64,000 nt of DNA from Nautilus pompilius (lineage: Eukaryota; Mollusca; Cephalopoda; Nautilida; Nautilidae): assembly GCA_018389105.1 (NCBI GenBank), contig JACATO010002192.1, forward strand, positions 310,001 through 374,000, in the 5' to 3' direction. Position numbers and translations under genes: made by a program. Below the pieces are notes generated by a model, which worked only from the letters and a program-made list of their open reading frames with translations, was not told where the DNA came from and made no database searches. Below, piece by piece: positions 38,760-52,200 of the stretch. Every line of letters starts with the position of its first letter. Positions within the stretch are counted from its first letter, which is position 1.

Positions 38760-39640
38760 TTATTTAACCTCCTTTTGTAGCACAAAGATCCACTACCATA
38801 TTTGGCAATGACTCATGATCTGGTTTAAATTCTCCCATATCTATTTAAGAACTTTGGTAAGATGTGGTCAGGTTACTCTAGCTGACCATCCAAATTCTCC
38901 CATAGGTATTCAGTTGGATTCATATCAGGGGCTTGGGGTACTGAAAAGAAGATTAATGCTTTGATTCTTCTTCCAGACTGTGGTCACATAAGAGGTGTAG
39001 CATGTAGCATCATTCTACTGAAGAATATGAGCATCAAATCTCACTGTCTTGTTGGTAGGAGATATCTTTTTAAAACGGCTGCAACCTACCAGGCAAAAGT
39101 GAGATACCCTTCATCAAACAATAATTCTACTTTTTTTCTTGCTAGATTGCAGCCCATTCCATGATACTTGACTATGGGCTGAAGACATTAGGGTTAAAGA
39201 TCTTTTGTTAGATCTTCTCCAAACTTAGGTGCGACCCATCCCCCCACAGATATGAATTGCTAAAATCTGGACTATCAAAGAAGAGGACATCCTCCAGTAT
39301 TCAAGGACTCTTGCCAGCCATGTCCCCTGACCAGACTTTTCAAAGCATTTTTACTGAACTGCAGGGGGGGTGGGAGATGGTTTAGCATGTTCAATTCTGC
39401 TGCTGTATGGCGATGTCAGCAAGATAATTTTGAATATGGACATGGCAAGTAAAAGTGCATTCTTATTTTGGTGTCACTGCCAAAGGCAACCAAATTCTCT
39501 CTTCTGTAGTAGTGACATTTGCAATGGTAAACTGCAAGATAACATTGGCTACAGATCCACAAGAAATTGAGATCTTTGGCAATCTGTTGTCTTGTAACAT
39601 CCTGATATATCTATAAGATGACCATTGCCAGTTTTTGGTA
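38760..39640 (-). pseudogene. Tc1/mariner transposase fragment, catalytic half
   Basis: On the minus strand the order is DVLFFDSPDFSNSYLWGDG (first catalytic region, about 39235-39290), VWRRSNKRS with a following WNGLQ (about 39140-39230), NDATCYTSYVTTVWKKNQSI (second catalytic region, about 38955-39015) and APDMNPTEYLWENLDGQL (third catalytic region, about 38880-38935). The last two match the Tc1 pattern Q-D-N-D-P-K-H-T followed by S-P-D-L-N-P-I-E-x-x-W. The Asp expected in the QDND step is replaced by a stop. Several frameshifts and stops make it dead. A decayed N-terminal half may reach about 39640. It lies opposite in strand to the Tc1 fragment at 33.8 kb. Confidence 0.82.
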
Positions 39641-42600
39641 TGGTGATAGCCTACACTTGTTGTCTTTTATTCCCTCCAAGTATTCAATATATTCACCTGA
39701 AATATGTAAATTTTGGTGTTATCCATTTAATTCTGAAAATGGCCAAATTAATATGGCAGGGTACTTTTGCTTTGTGGATGAATCTTAACCATTTTTCCAC
39801 CGAGAATCACTAATATTCTTGCAGTAATGGTTAACTATTCTCCTTACATTTGCAATTTTAGTACATGTATTTCATTATTTCATCATCATTATGACTGCCA
39901 AGGGAGTTGACTCAAACAGTTTATAATTTTCAGGTCAGCATTCTCTCATACTTAATGTCAGTCAGACATTACTTATCATTAAACCAGTAGCCGAATGACT
40001 AACATTTATTCATTTATGCAACTCTAATAAATTTCTTGAATCACTGTTCATGTGTTGCCTTGGTTCATTTTAGCTTAATGGCCACATTGAGTTTGCTTAT
40101 GCAAGGACTTAAAGGGACAAGAAATACCCATTAATGTGTTGCTTTAGTTGTTTAATGCTACCACCTTTAACATTTCTTCTACAAAAAGATTTCCTGATAT
40201 CTATACAATGGAACTGGACCTTAACTAATTTTTAATTGGAACCCCTGGTTTTAGAGACTACAGATAGCTAATAGCTTCTTCTGTACCACCCAAAACCATA
40301 ATTACTTTACATCCTCTGTTAGGTATCTTCTTAGACATCTAAATTTGAAGCTTGGCAGATCTAATATTGCTAATTTTTCAACATATCCAAATGCTTGAGG
40401 ACTAGAAACATTCTAGTAACACTATGCTGAGCTCCCTCTAGGAGGTCGGTATCTTCTCTCAAACAAGGCCTCCACACCTGCATGACATATTCGTGATGGG
40501 GATGAACCAGGGATTAATGCAATGCAACTAAAGATGACTTTTTTATGTTTGATACACCATTTAATTACTAATAACATTGTGTTTGCTTGAAATTCCTGAC
40601 ACGCACAAAAGGTAATAATCTACTTTGTCCTTTCTGACTTTTTAACAGTTGAAAAGATAGATAGATACTTGTGTGATGTACATTAGAGAGCTGATTTCCT
40701 TGAATTGCAGCATGGTAATAAAGTATTACACCTTCAGAGATTACCCATTATTTGATAGTGCAGAAAAGGAACTAATACTGAGTGAGAAAAACAAGTTTAA
40801 CTTTTAGACGAACATTAATTCTGATGACTGACTGGCTAACTTATCACTCATTTGGTTCTTTACTACCAGATGCTTATCTTAATTTCCAATATAATGCACT
40901 ACAATTTATTTGGAAATGGTAAACATTTTATTTCAGACTCTTAAGACTTACAAGCAGTTGTCTGTAGTTCTGAAGTTTCAGTTTTTTTTTTATTTTCCTT
41001 TAAAAGAGATCTAGTTCTTAAAAGTCGACAACATAGACACACACATGTGCTTGTAAAACTGTATTAAAAAAAACAAATCTGGGAAAACTATCTTAGCATC
41101 TGCCATTTTGTTTTTTTTAGATGGTTTCTTGTATTCTTTTTATTCTTTAGTTAAGGGGTAAGGAAAGAAAACCGTTTTTGACACAGTAGTAATAGTTTAG
41201 GCAAAAGTCAGAAGTTTGTTCAGTATTATAGTGGGTGGCTGAATGCTCTGTTGATTCACTGGTTCAAGATAACGGTTTTGACTCTGTCGGTTTGTTGAGA
41301 CTTTTATAAGATGATTTCTTTGTTTTTGGCAGTAAGGACAGCTTTATTTGCATCTCCTTGACTGTGAGATCATTAGCTCCTCTAGCAGTTTATTTAATAA
41401 TAACTAACATTTTGATTTTGTTGCAATTGATCAAAATGAAACAATATTTCCCTATAAATAGCTTAATTAATAAGTACATTAGTTATTCCATACCACCATA
41501 ATATTATATAATGTACCAGTGCGGGTGTGAACCTGCCATTTTTTTTCCATATATTCATCAGGGTTGATAGAGATGCTGAGATCATTGTCATGCTTTTGAT
41601 GAGTAAATTCTGCTGCAGAAGTTAGGAGGTATGTTTTCTTCATTACATAAAATGTAAATAAGTGCATACTTAGGCTACAATGGGAACGTTTGTAGCTGCA
41701 GCAGCATCATTTTCCAGATGTAAAATGTACTGCATTTGTATCTGTAGTTTTCAGATGCATTTCTCTGTTCATTCTTTAAGATCATGCAACAAGGCACATT
41801 AAAAATTGCAGCTATGATCTTCTGATTTAAAAAAATAAGAATGTATTTAACAGTTTATAGCTTATCTGCATGACATTTTAAAAGAAAGAAGCGGGGATGC
41901 AGTAAGTAAACATAAAATATCAGCTTTAGACAGATTTATTTCTCAGTCTTTCTGATAATTACATGAATTCAAAATGTATAAATTGCAATTGTGTGCACAA
42001 CTGTATGAGAAAATTCTACTGAATGTGAAAATATTATCCAAAGACAAATGCAGAATTAAGTACACATTATGGTGAATTTATTACAAACAAAAATTTGCCA
42101 AAAGACAAGAAGAAGAAGAAAAAAAACTAGTATTGGTACAGAGAAAGTAATCACACACACAAGCTCCACATTAATATTAATGAAAACTCTCTAAAATAAA
42201 GGATAAAATAAACTTGCATTTATGCAAAAGTAAAAGGTCAACCCATTTAAGATTAGGTTTAAAATGTGAAGGTGGGATTAGTTGTAGTTCATCTGAATCC
42301 AAACTGCAACCATCTTTACCTGACAATCCTGAGAAATAGTTTTTTTTTTTTTTATGTGACTGAATTTTGAATAAATGCAAATGTATTATTTCTTTCTAAA
42401 TACTTTACATTAATCACAAAGAACAACATGTAGAATTTTCTTAGCTGAATTTGATTTTTTGCAAAAGAAACAATTACTGATAAGTTTGCAATGCATATGT
42501 TAGGGTCATGTGACCATTTATCTTAAGATAGACAAATGTTCTGTGTCTAAGCTGGTAGATCGAAAGTTTGGCTTCACTAATATATATATGTGTGTTAGCT

Positions 42601-43739
42601 TTTAAGTATTTAATGTAGTTACAATCTAGCAATTTTTGCAAAATTATCACCAGAATTGTGTCAATATCAAGCAATCGCTTAAACGTGTAATGTTTGGCAA
42701 CAGTTATATTTTTTGGTATCAGAATTTTAAATCTGGTCATCAGCTTCTGATAAAGCTTGATGGAGCAATTCAGTAGCAGTGTAATTAAAAACACCGATTA
42801 ATAATCGTTTTCATGCTCTTTTTTTCTCCCCTCTTTCCAGATACACACTCTTTCAGATGTCAGTCTGTTTATGTGGCAGCTTGTATCAGGAATAAGATCT
42901 GTTGATGAGGGGGGTGGGGTGATTTCTCATCATATAGGTTTTCTGTTTTCTGTTGGCGAGATTCTCACTATTGAACCAGGCACATACTGGCTATTAAGTT
43001 ACACCTTTTGGAAGGGAGTCCACCACTTTCTACTAGGAGTGGGCATTTCTCAGGAGAGACCCAGGCACCAGGGATATGAAGCCAGCTTCAGCAATTTGTC
43101 ACAGGCTGTCTGATTTAATGAAGAGGAAGGCAGGGGTAGGGGTGTTTCTGATGCTCTGTCAGTCAGTCACGCCTCTTCTAGTTTAGGGAATTCGTTATTA
43201 TTCGCATGAGGAATGCATGCCTCTAGATCCACCTACACATTGAACCCCCCAGTGTCATACATACCAACTCTTGTTTTTGTAGAAGAGTTTAATTGGTTTT
43301 CTTGTTAGTGTTCCCAGGGTTGGTTACTTTTTTTTTTTGAAATCCCTCCTAACTAAGAGAGAGAGTGTAGTTCTGGCGAAAGTTAGAGAGACAGACAGAC
43401 GGACAATGGTTTACTGAAATTTCAAGGAAATGTGTGAAGTCTTTTAATTCTTCGAAATGAGAAGAAAAGTAAAATCACATTGAAAATATTCTACAGTTGC
43501 GTCATGTAAATAAACGGTGCTTGAGATAGTAGTTTGCATGGTTTTTTTACTAAGATCAACCCCTTGGGGCTGACCAGAAATTACTAAAAGAAAATATCCG
43601 ACTTTTTGTTTTAAAAGCTGGTGTACGTCAGGAAAGCAGTGGTGACTTTGGCTGCCCAGACAGACCCCTTTACCCAACACTGCAACCCAACAGGCTGAGT
43701 TTCTGAGTGCTACATGTACTACCACAGCAACTCTGTAGT
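39641..43739 (+). other. STX8: Intronic sequence without a recognised gene
   Basis: AT-rich unique sequence. A weak tRNA-like layout (an A-box-like GTGGCTGAATG and a B-box-like GGTTCAAGATA) lies at about 41226-41275. At 42816-42840 a long pyrimidine tract ends in CAG and is followed by an open frame to 43113 that resembles no known protein. In the phase needed by syntaxin-8 it yields no membrane anchor. Nothing else could be identified. Confidence 0.5.
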
Positions 43740-43779
43740 CGGAAAAGGTGACATAACCAAAGTCTCCACTAGAACTCTG

Positions 43780-43920
43780 TTTTTAGATCTGGGGAGAAAT
43801 CTGTGTGGCGACTGCTAAAGAAGAAACCATGCTAGAGAAGTATGCCAAAGTGAGCCAGTCATAACCAGGATTCGAACTTAGCGATCCATTTATTTAACCA
43901 CAGGGCCACCATTCCCTAAG
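43780..43920 (-). repeat. tRNA-type SINE remnant, copy 3
   Basis: On the minus strand this reads GGTGGCCCTGTGGTTAAATA (tRNA-like A box with the GTGGTTA step), then GCTAAGTTCGAATCCTGG, a near-perfect B box. The shared body follows: CACTTTGGCATACTTCTCTA, then TTTCTTCTTTAGCAGTCGCC. It is the best preserved head of the three copies, and the GTTCGAATCC core supports a tRNA-derived RNA polymerase III promoter. All three copies lie on the minus strand. Confidence 0.7.
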
Positions 43921-44255
43921 ATATGGATTAGATATAAAAAATAAGCAGTTGGTTTCAAGTTTATTAAGAGATTTTCATGTTCATTTTTCATCTTATACAT
44001 AAGATTTCTACTGCAGCATTATTTAGTAGTGGTCATAAAATTTACCCAGCATGTCTCATCAGTAATTAAATATAATAGTAATAATAAAAGGAAATATGTA
44101 TTATCCTTACAACATTTTTTTTTGTTAGTATCAGTTTCTTTATATTTCTGCTTTTCTAAATTGTGTGTAGATGTTTCAACATTTATAAGGAATATTAAAC
44201 CATTATTTGTAGAAATTTGTAAAAACTCAAAACTTGTAAATAAAAAGAAAAATTA

Positions 44256-44400
44256 GTACGGAGAGTGCAGTGGTTAGGGTTAGTTTTTTCAGTGACTAAC
44301 TACAGTTGAAGATCAATATGAAAACACTAGTAGCCTAAGTTAGTCGTCTTGAAGCCTGTGGTTTCTAGAGGTTTTTAAAAAAACAAACAAACAAACACTT
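44256..44400 (+). repeat. Second SINE-like remnant
   Basis: The plus strand reads GTGCAGTGGTTAGGGTTAG (A-box-like) and, about 30 bases on, ACAGTTGAAGATC (weak B-box-like). A body follows that ends in an A-rich tail, tttttaaaaaaacaaacaaac. The head-to-tail layout fits a tRNA-derived SINE, but its sequence differs from the other family and no second copy was seen. It could be chance similarity. Confidence 0.35.
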
Positions 44401-45978
44401 CATCTCCACTGGGGCACCAGGCTGTGACTCTCTTTTGAAGTGAGAGTCATAAATGCAGAGAATGGCTTAACTTTTTCAAAGCCATACATATTCCCTCAGT
44501 AAAAAAGATAGTACTTAACATTCAGCAAATCGCTGAGAGTTACGTTTGAGGAAGACTGTAGCAATGTGAAGCTTTACCTGACTGGCATCAACAGAGATAA
44601 CCAATTACATTTTACTCATACATCAAGTCCTGACAAGCAGATGCTTTAAAAAAGGATAAGTGCTGTATGATTTCATAATCTGAGCTTTTTGCGAAAAGTT
44701 GGTAATTACAAAATCATATGGTGTTTATTTCCGTTTGAATGCCTGTACTTCATCACGGAATGCTGAGAAAGCCTGCATAATCTCGTGTTAGACCCCATTG
44801 AGAAAGTTGAAATAATTTATACAACCTAACAAGCTGCACTTAGATCTCAAATGCTCCCTCCTGCCATTTTTTTTTCTATTTATAGCAGCTGTGCTCACAC
44901 CCTTGCCAAGTGGAAAATATTTTCTTAAAATAGTTTCTCCTCTTCACTTTCTCTGATGTAGTCTTTGATTTTACTTTAAGATGTTGAAATTGTGAGATTT
45001 ATGCTCATCCACTCTCATGCATTTTACTATCATTTAGTGTGTTTTTATAAGCAACCTTTGACTGATTAGTTTAATGGTAGTATTAAATAGTGGGACACTT
45101 TAAGTATGGTTTGATTGTATATCATTATCATTATATATTCCTTAGATATTTACACATTAGTAAGCATCATGTGTTCACATCCCAAGATGTATGCTTTTGA
45201 ACCATTAAGTCACTAAATACTTTCTGTAAGCATTTGATTTACTTACCACTAGCGTTACTTCACAGCACAACGCTCATGCATGACACTGCTTCCGGTATCA
45301 AGACCACAGTGAACTGCGTACACTCTGTAATCTATTTCCATGCAGTAGGTAAATTTTTTTTAATGTTAGCTAAGCATTACAAAGTAAACACTAACATAAA
45401 ATTACCTGCCGAAAAAGGAAACTTTTTGTAGCTCATTGGATTCTATTGTTTCTTGGGCTTATAAGTAGTAGATAAATTTTCACTTTTTAAAAGATTGATT
45501 GATTTTTTTTTTGCATTCATCATTTGAAGATATTGTTTGTAAATTTAAACTTTTAATGCTTTCCAAACAGGTATGGTTGTTGCTCCATAGTTCCATGCAT
45601 AAAGGGCATGCATGAAGCTGTATGCCATTTGGTAACTCAACATAGTCTTGCAAGATGATGTGGTATATAGAAGTTATATGGGTTTCTGGTGTCAGTACTG
45701 TTTTCTATTCTCCTTTCTAAAGAGCTCCAATCCACAAGATGGCCATTGCTGAAGTATTAATATGAGAATGTCAGATTATTTGGTATTTTTAGTATTGTAA
45801 CTAAATCCCAAATTTATCTCATTGCTCTTAATTTAGAAATTTTATAAAGTGTCAGTACAGAATATTTGAAAGTTTTATGACTACTGCTACTACACAGTGC
45901 TGCAGTAATCTTCTGGAATAAAATGACAATTTCAAAGCCATTGGAATATATCTTTATAAATTTTATTTATTTGTTTAT
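44401..45978 (+). other. STX8: Intronic sequence without a recognised gene
   Basis: No gene recognised. A perfect 8-bp inverted repeat (TGACTCTC and GAGAGTCA, 9-base loop) lies at 44425-44449. The remainder is AT-rich unique sequence. Confidence 0.6.
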
Positions 45979-45982
45979 ATAA

Positions 45983-46219
45983 CCCTCTTTATACCACCTC
46001 AGCCTAAAAGCACTAGAATTTGTGTTGAACTGGCTGTATATTTAGTCATTACAGCCTTAATGCAAGACAGGTGAGGCTGGAGTGACATACATATTTATTG
46101 TTACAATGGTTTATATTAATGAGAAAAGTACGCACAGCCCTTACAGCTCAACCTGTGCTGAGTAATGCAGATCTGAAAGGTAGTGAGCTGTAAATGCACC
46201 CCAGATGGTATACAGAGGG
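45983..46219. mobile_element. piggyBac-like MITE, copy 2
   Basis: This 237-bp non-coding element is flanked by ATAA (45979-45982) on the left and TTAA (46220-46223) on the right. Its ends are CCCTCTTTATACCACC and, reverse-complemented, CCCTCTGTATACCATC, identical at 14 of 16 positions. The interior follows copy 1 (21879-22117) throughout. The two lengths differ by only 2 bp despite many substitutions, so both are near full length. Confidence 0.8.
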
Positions 46220-46223
46220 TTAA

Positions 46224-49200
46224 GGATTCTAATATATGTTAATGTAGAGCACTTCTGATCATTCTAAACATATGACAGGTGCTCTTCAAAGTACTTCAAT
46301 TGATTTCTAACAAAATGAATGAATAAATGGATTTTAAAGAAAATCACATTATTCAGATGTTTTCCTGCTAATTGAACAAAAATTGGCATAATTTATATAT
46401 TAAGGGCCTGATGACCATACTTTTTTTTTTAAATAATTTTTAATGTACATTCTATGCAACATCAAATCAGATAATGTATTTATCACTAATGCAAAGTCTT
46501 CTGCTGTCATATAGATGCCATTTATTTGGATGTGGTAGATCATTTCCCTGTGTCTAGTATCAAACAGATGTCAAAACCACCGAATAAATCAGGTTTCACC
46601 ACATCTGTGCAGTAAGAAAGAAAGAAAAAACCAACTTTGTCAGGATGAAATTCTGAGAAATATGTAGATGTTTTTGAAATCAAAGCAGGTACTAGGGACA
46701 TTCAAATGAAACTCGGCTGAAGCAACACCACAACGATGGTATCTGGCCGTGTTTTGTTTGAATATCCTTTGTACATTTCATGTTACTGCTGCATTAGGGG
46801 TCTTCTGGGATTGGAAAGAAATATTCCTACAGATGTGTTTCTTATTTTTAGGTGCATACTTGATTTATAAATAAATATCCATTTGCTATGGTTGAAGAAA
46901 GATGGTGAAGACTTATTGATATACCAAGGCTGTCTGTCCATTTTATAGTGTATTTTTCTAAATATGGCATTTTAAACTATTATTGTCTGCCTCCCTCAAC
47001 TTTCTTTTTTTTTTTTTATTCAAATGCAATGTTGTAGGGCTTTTTTGTTATCTGTATTGTTTGTATTCTTTTGCTTGAAAAGGTCATATCTTGTGACTTG
47101 CAAAATTTCAAAAATTCAGAAAAATACCTGAAACTGTGAAACAGGTGAAAATATACAAAACCCTTATGAGATGAATTGAAACAGGTGTTCTCTTTAGCTT
47201 TTGTTTGTTTGTTTTATTTTTTTGTGTGTGTGTGTAAAACAAACTTAATTTTTGAGGAATGGTTAAAAAGAAAATTACTTAAGTGTTCTTGCATGTCCAA
47301 AGAACTTACCATGCTTTACATATAAAACTTTGTGAACCCACATATCTCTGGTTTAATATCAAGTATATCATATAACCTTTTGCCTGATGCCAGATTTAAG
47401 TATTCTATAAAATTGTGAATGCAAGAGGAGTGTGTGCTGTAGCTGTTAGCTTTTCTTTATATGTTGAACTGCCATCTTAGCTTCCCTCCTCGTTCTTTAA
47501 GAATTAAAGCAACAGGATGAAGCAAAGCTTGGTGGGAGGAGACGGAGAGTTTTTGTTTATTGTGTTGTTCCTGCTGCTGGCTTAGCTTGACAGTGACTGA
47601 TGATGGTCGTAACAAAGATCTTTCATTCATTTTTAGCAGTCAGAGGAGAGGGGGTGAGAACAAAGCAATAAATTGACACTAAATTAACCATCAATTTGTC
47701 CCCCCCCCCTTTTCTTTTTCCCCATTAGGTTCCTGGACTATGGCTGTAAGAATATTGCTGATGAAGAATAATAGGTTTTAGTATGTTGGTAAACAAGCAG
47801 CAAAGAGGGTGAAAGTTATAAAAATGGGCTACTCAAGTCACTCAAAAATTATTAGCGTTCCGCACTCCCTGTGGACCATACAAAGTTTTAGTGCAGCTCT
47901 CATTCACTGATTGTCTGCATCTTGTTTATAGGACCATGAAATAGAATTTTCTGCCTTTTCTTTTTAACCCACTCACTATCGTTTGGAGTGGAGATTGGGG
48001 TTTATAAAGATCAGCGATGCTAGGCCCCCAGCAGCTATCTTCAGACTGTTAATTCTCCAGAGTGCCTGCATCATAATGCAATTTTTACAGCAAGTCGTTT
48101 GATTGGACTGCCTACCTGCATCTCGCTCGGTGGTTTATTAACAAAGCAGCTGGTGTAGCTAGAAACGTTCGAGCGTAATTTATCTTGGCAAAGCTGCCCG
48201 AGCCCTATGATGACAGGAATATCATTTTCCATTCTGTTTAACGAATCAAATTAGTGTTTCTAATGGAATGGTTTAGATGTTTGGTTTCCATATTATAAAG
48301 TGAACACACACATGTCTGTTTTATTGTTCTGAGGCAGAATTATCATTAGTTTGATGCTCTACTTTACAAATGATAATCAGATTAATTTTTTTTATTTGTT
48401 AACCTTGTATGGAAGCTCTTACATAATTATGTTTAAATTCAGTCAGCTGGAAAGTCAATTAAAGTGAAAAATGACTCTCCTTTTAGGCATTTGCAGCATT
48501 TGGTTGTGGACAAGCAGGGTTCTGTAGCATAATTAGTATTGTGGGTGGGTGAAGAAGGGGATGTTGGGCTACTTGTTCATACTTTGCACAACAGCTGGTT
48601 GATTGCTGACCTTTTACTGGAATGTATACCCTTCTCCAATGCTTATCTCAACAAATAGACTGAGGGTATGGCATTGAATATTTGAGCTCATTCCATTTTG
48701 TTATGTAATGTTGAAGCTTTCATTTTGATCTCATATCTTCTTATAGATGTCCAGCTGTCAGATATGTAGTACATCTGAAAAGTGTAGCTCAAAGTCATCC
48801 ATATAAGTGTGCAAAACGCTTTCTCTTGTTAGTTCCCTCTTTATTTGATTAAGGAATGTACTGTTTTAGGATGTCATAAAAAAGGATAATATATAAATGA
48901 GCTGTACAAGTTCGTGAAATAAAGCCGGCCTGTTGAAGTTATTTACAGAGGGGCAGGAGTCTTTTAATTTAAAGTCTGTCTTCTTATGCTGTTTTTTTTT
49001 CTTTCTAGTTTGGCAATAAGTAGAAAGATCCACAGGAGGAGGATGTGTCCAGAATCATCCATTCCTTTATTGCCGTTTTTGCATGTAAAATAAGTATGGT
49101 CGATAATCAGAATAATGCTTTGTCCATGTACATTGTTGGCCTTGGTAAATGAATTGAGAGGAAGATTTGTTAAGAGATTGCTTTTGTGAAATCCATGCCA

Positions 49201-52200
49201 TCTTCAGAAAGAGATGCTTGATTGGAAAGCGCAGGAGAAAATTTCCTAATGTGTGTGTATACCTCATGAAGCTCATCAATCCATGAATTATGCTGCTGCT
49301 ACACAAATGTGAATGAATGCCTGTATCTTTTTTGATTTTTTTTCCTGCAGAATTTGAGAGAGAGATCTTAGTAATTATGTCTGGAAATTATTTTTTTTTT
49401 AATACTTAATTGTGTTCCTGAGTTGAGATACATCAAATGATAATACATAAATACTGGTTTTTCCTTTTCTTCTTAGAAGATCAAGAATTTCTAGTTAGTC
49501 TGTGCTACCATGAATTATCTATAGATGGCTGGTACTATAAGACATAAAAACGAATGTGGGGGGTGTGTTTTTTTCTTACATGCTTGACACTGTATGACTT
49601 CATCTGATTCAGATTCTTGAAGATTAAATCAATTACAGACCAGGCAGATGTTCATTGATTGATTGCTTTAATTTCAGTCTGTATGGGAATCTAAGTAGCT
49701 ACTCGTGACATGTTTAAGGAAGCGAAGTGACTGAAGAATAGGATGTACCGAGACTGCATCTCTTTGCCATGTTTTTTTTAAAGATTGCTCTTTAATATCC
49801 AACATTTTTTTTCTCATAGTTTGATCCTTTGCCAGCACAAGAACTCTCCCGCTGAAGGTCGTGTAATGGACTTAACTCATTGCGATCGGCTGATCAGAAA
49901 ACTTGTAAGAGTTGTTTATTTAAGCTAGGATGATCTCAGCAGTTCATAGTTGATGCTTAAGGTGAAATGAACCCCTCTCCAAATGAAATAAATAAATAAA
50001 TATACTGAAAGGGATGGTATTTCAGCAGACATTTCAGATTATTAGTAAATATATTAAAAGTGGTCCATCTGAGACTGGCTACATGGCTGAAGATGTAGTA
50101 GACTTTATTCAACTGATAAGAAATATCCAGTGTATGAGGGTTAACTGTAGGACAGACAGGGGAGGCAACTTACTGCTACTCTTTTTTTCTAAATACTGAA
50201 ATTTTGTTTAACCAGTGTTGTGAAATCCCTATTCATGCAAGATTAATGCTAGTGTTAAGCTTTGTTCTACTACACTTTACCCATTTTGTGAAATTAAGTT
50301 TCATTTACAACTTGTTATCGAATTGTTCCATTTTTGGTTTGGTTAAAGGACTGTATTTCCCTCCTGAATAGAGTGCACATTAGTACTGTAAGGCAGAACA
50401 ATTTGGTGCATCTCTATAAAAAAAAATTAAAAATACAAATTTGCTTTGGTTGATGTCAAGATGCTGGCCACATGCATGTGAAAAAGGAATCCTTATTTCA
50501 CTGTAAATAACAAACAAAAGAAGTAAATAAGTTTAATCATTATTTTAAAAATAAAATCATTAGCTAAACCCTGGAGCTTTATGAGTATGCTAAATTAAGT
50601 ATTAAAAGCAGGTGTCCTGGGAGTTTGTAAATGGAAGGATTTATAATAATGCATCAGCAGTGTATATAAACACTAGGTCATAGGTTGAGAGCTGGCTAGT
50701 ATCTGAAATAAGATTTTAAAAAAGAGAGATTCATTGTTTTTGTTTTAATAAGCCTGTTAAATATATTTTTAAAAACAGATATATGATACTTTCCTTGTTA
50801 AGACTAGATTTTACATTAGCATTGGTAGTTCTTTCTAAACAGGGTATAGTCATTTAGAGTCTGAGGGACATTAGAAACAAAATATTGATTTTGCCCATTT
50901 TTGAAAATAATATTGAATAAAAATAACTTGTGACCAGAGCAAATAATTTAAACATATGTTGACTGTTTTGATGAATTCAACCAGACTTTTACGATTATTG
51001 TCTTGATGTTATTGTCTTTAATGTGCAAAGCATGAAGTCTGTGGTTTTGCATTAACCTCTATGCCCCCTGATGAAATTCTTGCTGCATGCATTTTCTGCA
51101 CACACAAGGGGAGGATTTATAAAAGCAACTTAAATAATTGTCTTACATGAGCAAGGACACGGCTGATGAATGCCAGCAGGAATCAGATTTTGGAAATGTG
51201 ATATAGTGGCAATGACATTGTACCATTTGTGTCAGCATGTAAGAACCACAGGATAGGGTTTGGTCTGACCATAATGAGGTGCTTCCAAAAGTGACTATTA
51301 GAGAGCAAGATCCAACATCCATCTGTAGCTAGTTTCTGACTGCAAAAGCCACTGCCACTGTTGGCAGACAGAGAAGAACCAGGGATGGGTCTGGTCACCA
51401 GCATCTTAAAAAAGGGGCATTCACTGTTCATCACCGCCACCTTGAAAGCCAACTTTGAGCTTTGAATCAAACAAACCTAAGTCACCAAGGATATAAAAAT
51501 GCCACCTCTCCTGATAAATTCAGGTTCACTTAGTTTTGAAGAAGGATGCATTTATGAGAACTGCATTCTTGAGACCTGTTTAGTGTTATGGGGTAAGCTG
51601 CCATTAAGTTAAAGTTCCTACTCCAGCTCAGTCTCAGTCATAAACAACAATAAATATGGTCAGAGATGTATCAATAATGCTTTGGAACTCGTGCTACTTC
51701 TCTCTAGGTAAGGAAAAGTGGGAGGCCATAGAGGCTGGTTTTGTGACTTAAAACTCTCACTAACTGCGCACACACACAAATGTATCCTCATCATATGTTG
51801 CAAAGTTGACATAGTTATTGGTCAGTCATCTCAGCAGCTATGCCAGTACATGCCTCAATAATTGTGTGTACCTTGCTTCCCACAGCAGGCATATCCCCTA
51901 CTGAGATTTACAATCAGATTGAACAACTGTGGGGTAATCACTTGTGATAGACGCTGTTCAGTTTTGTTTTCAGATGTCAGTTGCTGTTAGCTACGACATA
52001 CATCAGAGGTGGAGAACTTACAAGCTTGCAGGTTAAATTGCATTTTATTTAGCCAGTGGCCACCTGAAGCTTACCACATAAAACAGGCCACAAATTATAT
52101 TTATTCATCACTACAAGAATCTCACCCATATAAATTGGGTGTTAAGGGAGGAATATTTTAAACCTGAAAACACTATTTCTTTAATCTTAGCATATCCAAT

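Noticed and set aside
41226-41275. tRNA-like A and B boxes
   Set aside because: No cloverleaf and no shared body with the SINE family; likely chance.
42841-43113. Open frame after a good acceptor-like pyrimidine tract
   Set aside because: In the phase required by STX8 it gives about 22 residues without a hydrophobic anchor and then a stop. In its longer frame it resembles no known protein.
47038-47079. Possible STX8 terminal exon after a poly-T tract ending in TAG
   Set aside because: The phase-correct peptide is only 14 residues (GLFCYLYCLYSFA and stop) and lacks the family's anchor pattern.
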